Origin: MED-G17 sp963991985
Lineage (GTDB): Bacteria > Bacteroidota > Bacteroidia > NS11-12g > UBA9320
Direction: 5' to 3'
Assembly: GCA_963991985.1 (NCBI GenBank)
Contig: CAXDRX010000035.1
Location: 1 to 11,503, forward strand
DNA: 11,503 nucleotides
Positions within the stretch are counted from its first letter, which is position 1; every line of letters begins with the position of its first letter. A program made the position numbers and the translations under genes. Below the pieces are notes generated by a model that ran no database searches, had not been told where the DNA came from, and worked only from the letters and a program-made list of their open reading frames with translations. Of this stretch, positions 1 to 6,566 are shown in pieces.

Positions 1-317
<317 letters not shown>

Positions 318-393
318 TATTATTTTTAATCGTTTGCTTCCAATAACATGTCATACATAAGATATTTCTTTGCTTCTCGCAGAGATTAAGAAT

Positions 394-506
394 CTAGGGT
401 GACAATAGCGTGTGGGCCCACCTCTTTCCATTTCGAACAGAGAAGTTAAGCCACATTGCGCTGATGATACTTGGGTAAAACCTGGGAAAGTAAGTCGTTG
501 CCAAAT
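394..506 (+). rRNA. 5S ribosomal RNA
   Basis: About 110 nt with the bacterial 5S core: ggcccacctctttccat, then cgaacagagaagttaagcc, gcgctgatgatac, and a 3' ggaaagtaagtcgttgcc. The terminal helix forms between GGTGAC (398-403) and GTTGCC (497-502) with G-U pairs. A small perfect hairpin, AGATT-AAG-AATCT (383-395), lies immediately upstream and may mark the precursor processing region. The boundaries are accurate to a few bases. It is the last gene of the rRNA operon and is followed 8 bp later by the operon terminator. Confidence 0.95.
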
Positions 507-513
507 CTTTTAT

Positions 514-543
514 AAGCCCGCTCCATAGGAGTGGGCTTTTTTA
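514..543 (+). terminator. Rho-independent terminator of the rRNA operon
   Basis: An 11-bp stem (AAGCCCGCTCC / GGAGTGGGCTT, one G-T pair) with a 3-nt loop (ata) runs straight into a run of six T on the plus strand, the classic intrinsic terminator layout. It sits just after 5S rRNA and ends the rRNA transcript before the oppositely oriented gene at 622-2706. On the minus strand the stem is not followed by a T run, so it is at best a weak terminator for that gene. The 543-621 interval that follows has only a short TGAC/GTCA hairpin around a T run and no gene I can support. Confidence 0.93.
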
Positions 544-621
544 TTCCGCCATTTCTGCAATGTACTCTAGATGACGTTTTTTGTCAATGTAGCTCGCAGG
601 TCTAGGTAGAAGCACTGCGGT

Positions 622-2706
622 TTATGGCTTGTATTTTATTTGGAGAGATATTTGACGAATTTGGTTGTCTGCAATACTTGAAAGGTCAGTGCCAATGCTT
701 GTTGGGGCATTTGTATGGTAGGGACTCTCTTTGTTCTCCTTTTGGATATTGCTGTAAAATGTTTTGGCGTATTTTATCCATAGATTTAGTTTAGAATTGA
801 TTCTCCATTGTCCCAATAAATAAAATCGCCATCCCTCATTATAATAAGTATAAATGGGATAATCGTAAAGGGGTACTTGTTCAAAAGCCGAAATACGGGC
901 GTCAAAATGGGAAATATGGAATATAGCCATTCGGCTGCCTATTTTCCATTTTTGATTGATCGATTGCCACCTTAATTCTTGAAAAAGTAAGCTACCAAGA
1001 TTTTTTCTTCCATCAAAATCAACTGTTTTCTGAACAAATCTTGCGCCTATTAAAACTTGTTTGTATAAGCCTCTTTGGGCGTGTATTCGCCACAAATTGA
1101 TTTTCTTCGCTCCTAAAAGTGCGGTTTTTTCGTCGCTCCTTTGGATATTGAAATCTTCTTGTTTTAACCGATACCTTATATAGATAAGATTTTGTTTGCT
1201 CGAGTTGTATTTAAGTTCAGTGAAAAGCTCGTTTCCCTTTCCAGGGGCATCCTTTTGGTAGCTAAGCCATGGGTGTTTAAAGATGTCTACAAAAGAAGAA
1301 AAATGGATGTGTTTGTTTAGATTAATTTCAATGCCTTGATAAAGCCCTTTTTCATTTAAGCTTTGGCTGTTTTCAGCAAATGAATTGCTTTGATATGAGA
1401 TAAATGAGGGGCTGTAATATCTATAAACAACTGAATAACTTAACCAGTCACTCAATGCCAAATTATTGCCCACTAGACAAGATTTCCCACCATTATTGCC
1501 CACAGATAGTTCTCCAAAACTGTTGATATTTCTTTTGCCAAAATCAAAATACATCCCTGCTTTTTTGTAACCATTGCCCGAAAAGTGAAATTTCTGATAG
1601 GGATGGCTCCCTTTTTGCATTGTTTTGTTCCATTTTCTTGCCAACGCAATCAAACCCAAATCAAAATATGTTTTTCGAAAAGCAACTCCTCCTCCCATAA
1701 GCCATGTTCTTAATCCGTCTTGGCCTTCGAGCTCTGCCAAGGTTCGGTGGTAACCAGACGAATTAAAGGATGTAAAGCTATTTTCTTTTAACCCATTGAT
1801 GTCTCTTTTTTTGTGGCTGACAAAAAAACTTGGATACCAGTTTTTTAATTGAAAGGTTGCTGCCAAACCTCGAAGAAATCCAGTTTCTGCCATGGAACGG
1901 TAGGACTGGAAACCGTTATAATCTCTTTTTGTATCCATCACTAAGGCTGTTTTTCCCATAGCATAGTTTGTACCTAGTGTCAATCCTTGACCAAAGTTGG
2001 CACCATAGTCTCCCACACATAATCTTTGGACATTTCCATAATCTACAAGCGAAAAATGCGCCGATATGTAATCTATCGGCTTAGAAGAGTGTGCTTCACC
2101 CGCATCATTTTCAAGATTGAAACCAAATTTAATTTTTCCAAAATATTGACCTCTAAAACGAAAGTTGCTTTTTAATGGAATCCCAACATAATGGTTCACT
2201 TTGCGCTTACTTTTGGGAGATACAGTGTCGGCAATGGCAAAACCTTTCCTTTCCTCCAGTTCTACTTTGTGGTAATTCATGACTTGAATTTGACTTTTGT
2301 TCAACATTTGTAACAAGTTTTTGGAATGGCTTTTGGCGCTATAATCTAGTTTGCAAAATGCTTGAAGAATCAAAATGGTCTCTTTGCTTAAATTTTCGAT
2401 ACTCTGCAACTCATAAAGAGAAACAAATGCGCCAAATGCCTTCCGGTGTGCTGTGATTTTATTTGCCTCTGACAACGATATCAGGCCCCCAAATTGTAAA
2501 TCTTTTGCACTTGCCTGATTGATAGAAATGGGATGTTGATGATAGTTTTCTAATTCATCTATGATTTGGATTGGGCTGATTTCTTCTTCGATGTTTTCCA
2601 ATCTTTTTTCAATAATTTGGGAAATCTCCAAGCTATCTAGCCATGTCTGGGAAAAGAGAATTTTTGGTAAAAGGGCAATCATTCCGAGAATAAAAAGATT
2701 TTTCAT
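622..2706 (-). CDS. Secreted helix-hairpin-helix protein with C-terminal outer-membrane beta-barrel
   Basis: 694 residues. Residues 1-20 look like a Sec signal peptide (hydrophobic core after MKN, ending FSQ|TW). Residues ~25-55 are a charged helical segment. Residues ~60-120 read as a tandem helix-hairpin-helix region of the ComEA type (INQASAKDL, then LISLSEANKITAHRKAFGAF and LYELQSIENLSKETILIL). From about residue 140 to the end the protein alternates aromatic/hydrophobic and polar residues with short turns, and closes with QISLQIKYKP, as in outer-membrane barrels. The segment VGDYGANFGQGLTLG (~231-245) resembles a motif I associate with this Bacteroidota family. In ComEA the fold binds double-stranded DNA; whether it does so here is unknown. 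The start codon overlaps the stop of the upstream barrel gene (ATGA, 2706-2703), so the two are probably translated together. It converges on the rRNA operon. Molecular function is not established. Confidence 0.85.
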   Translation of the reverse strand: MKNLFILGMIALLPKILFSQTWLDSLEISQIIEKRLENIEEEISPIQIIDELENYHQHPISINQASAKDLQFGGLISLSEANKITAHRKAFGAFVSLYELQSIENLSKETILILQAFCKLDYSAKSHSKNLLQMLNKSQIQVMNYHKVELEERKGFAIADTVSPKSKRKVNHYVGIPLKSNFRFRGQYFGKIKFGFNLENDAGEAHSSKPIDYISAHFSLVDYGNVQRLCVGDYGANFGQGLTLGTNYAMGKTALVMDTKRDYNGFQSYRSMAETGFLRGLAATFQLKNWYPSFFVSHKKRDINGLKENSFTSFNSSGYHRTLAELEGQDGLRTWLMGGGVAFRKTYFDLGLIALARKWNKTMQKGSHPYQKFHFSGNGYKKAGMYFDFGKRNINSFGELSVGNNGGKSCLVGNNLALSDWLSYSVVYRYYSPSFISYQSNSFAENSQSLNEKGLYQGIEINLNKHIHFSSFVDIFKHPWLSYQKDAPGKGNELFTELKYNSSKQNLIYIRYRLKQEDFNIQRSDEKTALLGAKKINLWRIHAQRGLYKQVLIGARFVQKTVDFDGRKNLGSLLFQELRWQSINQKWKIGSRMAIFHISHFDARISAFEQVPLYDYPIYTYYNEGWRFYLLGQWRINSKLNLWIKYAKTFYSNIQKENKESPYHTNAPTSIGTDLSSIADNQIRQISLQIKYKP

Positions 2707-3485
2707 AATGATTTTTGAATACCAACAATTGGGTTCAAACCAATACTTTGGTGATTTTCAAAGCCAAATTGTATTGATAGATAACTCAAATCTATTTCTA
2801 CACCATAAGAGTATGCCGAGGGTATACTGCGAATACCACAACGAAAAGTGAATATTTTGGGAAGTTTATAACGCAGGCCGCTATGAAAAGATATGGGATG
2901 TATTTGCGTTTGGAATGCGCCTAATATCCAAGTAATTTGTTTATTGGGTTCAAAGCAAAGTCCGATGTTGCCCTGCATTTTTGAGCTTTGCTCTTGTATG
3001 TTTTTTATTGAAAAGGCAAGACGCCAATATTTGTCCAATTGTATATTAAAACCAACTGTTCCTGAATAACTATAATGTTGTTTGTTGCGGTTGGAGGCAA
3101 ATTCTTGGTTCATTTGTAGTCCTAGCCCGCATTGAAAATCTTTTGCAAGTTTTCTGGACAAAAAAATGTAACCATGTTTTTGATTCCAATGGGGTGAACC
3201 ATTGTAGAACAAATAGGATCCCCATTGCCAATTTTTTGATTGTATTTGAAAGGCCAAACCCGTTTGGTGCCAATCAGAAAGGGCGTATAACTTTTGCACA
3301 AATGTGCCTAGAAGCAATTGATTTGCGGAAGAAGTTGTAAGGGCAGGGTTTCGCCAGGCGGTCCATAGATTTTTTTCTCCCGAACTGCTTCCCAAAGCTA
3401 AATTTTGAGGACCTACTAAATTGTCTGACTGGCAAAATCCTCGAAGCACAACGAATAACCAAAAAATAAAGAATAACTCTTTCAT
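2703..3485 (-). CDS. Predicted outer-membrane beta-barrel protein (PorV/PorQ-like, uncharacterised)
   Basis: 260 residues. It starts with a signal peptide (MKELFFIFWLFVVLRGFCQ|S). The first mature stretch, NLALGSSSGEKNLWTAWRNPAL, resembles the N-terminal signature of FadL/PorV-type barrels, where a glycine-rich strand is followed by an 'NPA' plug. The rest is short amphipathic strands such as GLAFQIQSKNWQWGSYLFYN and YSYSGTVGFNIQL, suggesting a small barrel of roughly 10-14 strands. The cysteine near the cleavage site follows RGF, which is not a lipobox, so a lipoprotein is unlikely. Its stop overlaps the ATG of the helix-hairpin-helix barrel gene by four bases, which implies a shared complex or pathway. 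It begins 69 bp after the glycosyltransferase stop, behind an inverted repeat and a possible promoter. I cannot assign a precise family; a role as a small transport or assembly partner of the larger barrel is inference. Confidence 0.75.
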   Translation of the reverse strand: MKELFFIFWLFVVLRGFCQSDNLVGPQNLALGSSSGEKNLWTAWRNPALTTSSANQLLLGTFVQKLYALSDWHQTGLAFQIQSKNWQWGSYLFYNGSPHWNQKHGYIFLSRKLAKDFQCGLGLQMNQEFASNRNKQHYSYSGTVGFNIQLDKYWRLAFSIKNIQEQSSKMQGNIGLCFEPNKQITWILGAFQTQIHPISFHSGLRYKLPKIFTFRCGIRSIPSAYSYGVEIDLSYLSIQFGFENHQSIGLNPIVGIQKSL

Positions 3486-3491
3486 GGGGTA

Positions 3492-3528
3492 ACATTGATT
3501 TCATCCCAATGATACAAAAAATCAATGT
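3492..3528. repeat. Perfect 10-bp inverted repeat before the barrel operon
   Basis: ACATTGATTT (3492-3501) and AAATCAATGT (3519-3528) are exact reverse complements separated by 17 nt. The repeat lies 6 bp upstream of the start codon of the 260-residue barrel gene and 26 bp beyond the glycosyltransferase stop. It is not followed by a T run on the minus strand, so it does not look like an intrinsic terminator. In an RNA it would put a hairpin next to the start codon; as DNA it could be an operator. The function is unknown. Confidence 0.6.
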
Positions 3529-3537
3529 GTCTTACAA
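3507..3537 (-). promoter_or_regulatory. Possible Bacteroidota promoter for the barrel gene pair
   Basis: On the minus strand, TTG (3537-3535) is followed after 20 nt by TATCATTG (3514-3507), one mismatch from the Bacteroidota -7 consensus TAnnTTTG, at a spacing usual for the -33/-7 pair. Transcription would start close to position 3501, giving a very short leader before the ATG at 3485. The -7 box lies inside the loop of the 3492-3528 inverted repeat, so a protein bound to the repeat would block it. Short AT-rich motifs arise easily by chance, hence the modest confidence. Confidence 0.35.
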
Positions 3538-3554
3538 TTTTTTAATTTTCCAAA

Positions 3555-5039
3555 TCAAGGAAGTTTGTAAAGGCTCGAATAGGCAGCTCCGTCTTCCACA
3601 TGGTGAATCAATTTAGTATTGGGAAGGGCCGCCAAAGAATCCAAAATTGGATGGTGCTCGTAGGTAGAGATCACTAAATAGTCCGCAGGTTTGCGAGAAT
3701 TGATCAATACTCTTTCTCTATCAAAAGGGATATGTTCTTTTTGATAACCAATTTCTGGTCGGGTGAGGGCTTCCTTGAACTGTCCATGAGTTAAGAGAAC
3801 ATCAACATTACAATCTAGCTCTTGTTGCACATGGCCTACCATAGCCGTCATCACTTGAACCATTCGACCATAGGACAATTCTACATCAAAAAACTTGTTG
3901 GAGTAATAACTTCTCTGGCCAGCCACGATTTGGTTAGTAAGTAGAATCAACAACAAAATTACCGACCATTTTGAAAAATCCTTTGCTGCATAAAGAGATA
4001 CCACCAACAGTAGCAACACAAAAAGTATCAGGGTAGTGAGGTATCTCAAAGACATGAAATTGAGCACGCAAAACCCCCAAAAGGCGAAAGCACACATCAA
4101 TAAAGACAAAACAAAAATATTTTGTCTTCCATGCAAACTTTTATTTTGAAAATGAAAAAAGATAAAAGTTCGAACGAAAAAGAGAGGCAATAATATTGCT
4201 TGCCAAACATAAAAAGTTGCAAAGCAGGCGTATACAAAAAGGAGGTCGAGGAGCATCAACACAATTTTCACCCATAAAGGTCCCGAGACATTTTGCTTTC
4301 GAACGTAGTTTAAGAAATAGGTGACGCACAAAACCCCGAGGAAAATCCAAATTCTCTGTTGCTCCAATACAACAAAATTCGAACAGTCGTAGGCTTTGTG
4401 CAGTATTTCATTGATGTTAAAGGAAATCCAATTGAAATGTCGAGGAAAAAAAAACCACCCCAATCGAATTTTTTGAATTGAAATGAAAGCCAGAAATGGT
4501 AAGACGGCAGAAAAATAGGTCAGACCGTTAAGTATTCTTGAGCCCAAGTTTTTGGCTGAGCAATAGATAAATGCAGTTGTAGAAATACCTGCCACAATAG
4601 CTAAACCAGATTCCTTGGTGAGTACCAGAAAGGTAGCAGACAAAAAATACAATCCAAACTTTTGGTGAGTGAAAAACCATACCGATGCCAAGCTAAAAGC
4701 GGCCAAGAGCATTTCAGGTAGGACAAAAGTACTTTGTGCTAAAAAAACGGGTTGGAATAACAAGATGGCCATAAAAAAGGTTAAAAACCAGTGATTGAAC
4801 AAAGTTTGTACTATCCAAAGACATCCCAAAAAAAGAGCAGATGTGATCAACAAGGGAAAAAATTGAAGGGAAAAAACACTGCTCCCAAAAATACTTCCCC
4901 ACAAGCTTTCTAAGAAGTAAAATAAAAGGGGGTGTCCAGTGTTCCAATAAGGGTTGATGCTTCCAGGAAGCAGAGATGGGCCTTTTTCTATCATTTCGAA
5001 AATTGCAGGCCCATACACCCAAGCGGAATCCCAATACAT
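3555..5039 (-). CDS. GT-C (GT39/ArnT-like) membrane glycosyltransferase; true start probably further upstream
   Basis: 494 residues from the only in-frame ATG. The protein is strongly hydrophobic, with about ten predicted membrane helices, then a soluble C-terminal domain from about residue 380. The first extracytoplasmic loop, WDSAWVYGPAI followed by SLLPGSI and GHPLLFYFLESLW, matches the GT39-like family of lipid-linked sugar transferases, where an acidic residue near WD(E) is catalytic; D4 would be that residue. Here the usual DE is DS. Such enzymes move a sugar from a polyprenyl-phosphate carrier onto a lipid, glycan or protein at the periplasmic face; the substrate cannot be told. The reading frame stays open for 49 codons upstream and encodes a convincing first membrane helix (codons 5111-5049), but has no ATG, GTG or TTG. 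An ATC at 5126-5124 would give a normal 523-residue protein. The gene follows the MerR gene, probably in the same transcript. Confidence 0.82.
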   Translation of the reverse strand: MYWDSAWVYGPAIFEMIEKGPSLLPGSINPYWNTGHPLLFYFLESLWGSIFGSSVFSLQFFPLLITSALFLGCLWIVQTLFNHWFLTFFMAILLFQPVFLAQSTFVLPEMLLAAFSLASVWFFTHQKFGLYFLSATFLVLTKESGLAIVAGISTTAFIYCSAKNLGSRILNGLTYFSAVLPFLAFISIQKIRLGWFFFPRHFNWISFNINEILHKAYDCSNFVVLEQQRIWIFLGVLCVTYFLNYVRKQNVSGPLWVKIVLMLLDLLFVYACFATFYVWQAILLPLFFVRTFIFFHFQNKSLHGRQNIFVLSLLMCAFAFWGFCVLNFMSLRYLTTLILFVLLLLVVSLYAAKDFSKWSVILLLILLTNQIVAGQRSYYSNKFFDVELSYGRMVQVMTAMVGHVQQELDCNVDVLLTHGQFKEALTRPEIGYQKEHIPFDRERVLINSRKPADYLVISTYEHHPILDSLAALPNTKLIHHVEDGAAYSSLYKLP

Positions 5040-5178
5040 GCCATAATTAAGGGCAGAAAAACGCAGAAACCATAATAGGATTAAACAAGTTGCTGCAGCA
5101 CTCCAAAATATTTTTGCTTGGTTGATGTATTCAAAGCAAGAAAATAAAGGAGGAAAAACAAAAAATAGATTGGGAGAA

Positions 5179-5514
5179 TTACTTTTTCAACTGGCTTTTC
5201 AGCTTTTGTAAATCTTCTTTAATGGAAAGAAGCTCTTTTTTCAACCCTTCATGATCAGAACCTTTTTTTTTGTTCTTTATAAATACTTCTCTTGCCCCTT
5301 GCAAAGTGAAACCTTTGATTTTTACCAAACGGTAAATGTCATCGATCTGTTGAATCTCTTTTTTAGAATAAAACCGGGTGCCTTTTTTGTTTCTCTTGGG
5401 TCTCAAAAAGGAAAACTCTCCTTCCCAAAAGCGCAACAAACTTTGACTTACCCCGAAGTGCTTTGACACTTCACCAATTCCATAATATAATTTGTCGGGC
5501 AGCTGATTACTCAC
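5179..5514 (-). CDS. MerR-family transcriptional regulator
   Basis: 111 residues with an N-terminal MerR winged-helix domain at ~9-78: LYYGIGEVSKHFGVSQSLLR is the helix-turn-helix, FWEGEF and RPKRNKKGTRFYSKKEI form the wing, and IDDIYRLVKIKGFTLQGA is the second DNA-contacting helix pair. Residues ~84-111 form a short lysine/leucine-rich coiled coil for dimerisation. There is no ligand-binding domain and no cysteine at all, so it is not a metal sensor of the classical MerR kind. The start is GTG (5514-5512), 2 bp after the M23 peptidase stop; the protein has no internal methionine, so no ATG alternative exists. I infer translational coupling with the peptidase gene. A MerR gene beside an M23 peptidase gene and alaS is an arrangement I know from other Bacteroidota; its target is not known to me. 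It contains a nine-A tract at 5263-5271. Confidence 0.9.
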   Translation of the reverse strand: MSNQLPDKLYYGIGEVSKHFGVSQSLLRFWEGEFSFLRPKRNKKGTRFYSKKEIQQIDDIYRLVKIKGFTLQGAREVFIKNKKKGSDHEGLKKELLSIKEDLQKLKSQLKK

Positions 5515-5516
5515 TA

Positions 5517-6476
5517 TCAGTCGAAAGTTATGTTGGGATGGTCACTCAATTTTAGTATTTCGTCATACTCTTCTGCACTCAAATCGTTGAAATAATAATT
5601 GGCAGGATTTTGAGCTTTGTTGTTTAAGCGAACTTCGTAGTGAAGATGAGGTCCCGTGGATTTTCCTGTGCTGCCCACCAATCCAATCAACTCACCCCTT
5701 TTCACTTTTTGACCTTTTTTTACTTTTATCTTGTACAAATGGGCGTACAACGTAGTAAATCCATAGCCGTGATGGATGATGATTTTATTCCCATATCCTC
5801 TTTTTGAGTAGCGTGTTTCTTTCACCACACCATCTGCAGTGGCATAAACTTTTGTCCCTTGGCGGGCGGAAAAATCCATTCCCTGGTGAAATTTTCGGGT
5901 TCGGTAGTAAGGGTCAATTCGATACCCAAAACCAGAAGCCACACGTTTTAAGTTTTTGTTTGATACGGGTTGTATCGAGGGAATATGCGCGATTTTATTC
6001 GATTTTTTCTTTGCCAAAAGAACCAAATCGTCAAAGGATTTTTGTCTAATTTTTGTTCGTGCAATTACTGCATCTATTTTTTCATAAGCTTTCTTAATAT
6101 CTTTTTGCTTTACTGTTTGGTAAGGATTGCTACCACCTGTACCTGCTTTCTCAATCTCTTCAGGTAGTGGCTCCACACCAAAAATCTCTTTGTAAAGCTC
6201 ATTGTCTTTTTCTTTGAGCAATGCTAAATCTCCTTCAAGATTTTTAACTTTGGATTGTAAAATTTCAAGATGATATTTATATGCTTGTTTCTCAGCAATA
6301 AGTCTTTGTTCACTTTTGGTAAAAAAAGTGCCTTTGGAGTAACCCAAAATGCTCAAAACAATACCCCCGAGAGAAAAGACTATAAAAATCGCTATAAGAA
6401 ACAAACGTTTGGTTGTCCATTCAACCTTGTCATAGGTTAAAGTCTCTGGATTGAAATTGAACCTTCTTTGTCTCAT
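5517..6476 (-). CDS. M23-family metallopeptidase, inner-membrane anchored
   Basis: 319 residues. A positively charged cytoplasmic N-terminus (1-23) leads into one membrane helix (~24-45), then a coiled coil (~55-100), a linker, and the LytM/M23 domain (~180-292). The zinc site is complete: H197 and D201 (HQGMD) and H279 of the HLH motif, with H246 (LYAHL) and H277 as catalytic histidines. GSTGKSTGPHLHYEV is the family's signature end. Active M23 enzymes cut peptidoglycan cross-bridges or stem peptides in the periplasm, so a role in cell-wall remodelling is likely; since the motif is intact, this is probably an enzyme rather than a LytM activator such as EnvC. It is the first gene of a minus-strand unit with the MerR gene (2-bp gap), and is divergent from alaS. 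A perfect -7 box (6527-6520) lies 43 bp upstream of its ATG. Confidence 0.95.
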   Translation of the reverse strand: MRQRRFNFNPETLTYDKVEWTTKRLFLIAIFIVFSLGGIVLSILGYSKGTFFTKSEQRLIAEKQAYKYHLEILQSKVKNLEGDLALLKEKDNELYKEIFGVEPLPEEIEKAGTGGSNPYQTVKQKDIKKAYEKIDAVIARTKIRQKSFDDLVLLAKKKSNKIAHIPSIQPVSNKNLKRVASGFGYRIDPYYRTRKFHQGMDFSARQGTKVYATADGVVKETRYSKRGYGNKIIIHHGYGFTTLYAHLYKIKVKKGQKVKRGELIGLVGSTGKSTGPHLHYEVRLNNKAQNPANYYFNDLSAEEYDEILKLSDHPNITFD

Positions 6477-6494
6477 AATCCAACAACAAATGAA

Positions 6495-6502
6495 TACCTT
6501 TG
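6495..6502 (+). promoter_or_regulatory. Promoter -7 box of alaS-gatB
   Basis: TACCTTTG is a perfect match to the Bacteroidota -7 consensus TAnnTTTG, 64 bp before the alaS ATG at 6567. A TTTG that could act as the -33 element is at 6467-6470, 24 nt away, slightly longer than usual. Predicted transcription start is near 6508-6510, giving a leader of about 58 nt. It also supports placing the alaS start at 6567 rather than at the in-frame ATG at 6468, which lies upstream of this box. Confidence 0.65.
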
Positions 6503-6519
6503 TGCTTCATTTGTTTGTA

Positions 6520-6527
6520 CAAAGGTA
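6520..6527 (-). promoter_or_regulatory. Promoter -7 box of the M23 peptidase unit
   Basis: The minus strand reads TACCTTTG here, again identical to the consensus and to the plus-strand box at 6495-6502. Transcription would start near 6513 and give a leader of about 37 nt before the ATG at 6476. No convincing TTG is visible at the -33 position, so this box may depend on an extended -7 element or an activator. Together with the plus-strand box it forms a 9-bp inverted repeat (TACCTTTGT / ACAAAGGTA). Confidence 0.55.
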
Positions 6528-6566
6528 AGGCAATTTAGAAATTTATGTTTTGGAGACCTTTTTAAT

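Noticed and set aside
567..585. Short hairpin TGAC-T run-GTCA (about 572-586) as a terminator for the minus-strand barrel gene
   Set aside because: The stem is only 4 bp and no T run follows it on the minus strand.
589..620. tRNA-like stretch: gtagctcgcaggtctaggtagaagcactgcgg read in parts resembles a D-arm followed by an anticodon-stem strand
   Set aside because: The D stem does not pair cleanly, no matching anticodon-stem 3' strand follows, and there is no TΨC arm or acceptor stem. It could be a worn tRNA remnant after the rRNA operon, but chance is as likely.
2703..3485. Lipoprotein call for the 260-residue barrel because of a cysteine near the signal-peptide end
   Set aside because: The residues before the cysteine are RGF; a lipobox needs a small residue at -1.
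3535..3552. AATT…AATT hairpin after the glycosyltransferase stop as a terminator
   Set aside because: The stem is four A-T pairs only and would not be stable.
5145..5153. Perfect Shine-Dalgarno-like TAAAGGAGG on the plus strand (on the minus strand it mimics the 16S rRNA 3' end)
   Set aside because: No plus-strand start codon or gene follows, and on the minus strand it lies in the upstream coding extension of the glycosyltransferase. Bacteroidota seldom rely on such sites, so I treat it as chance.
6468..6566. Longer alaS frame starting at 6468, adding 33 residues
   Set aside because: The extra residues do not match AlaRS proteins, the start would overlap the divergent M23 gene, and the perfect -7 box at 6495-6502 lies inside it. 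The family N-terminus begins at 6567.
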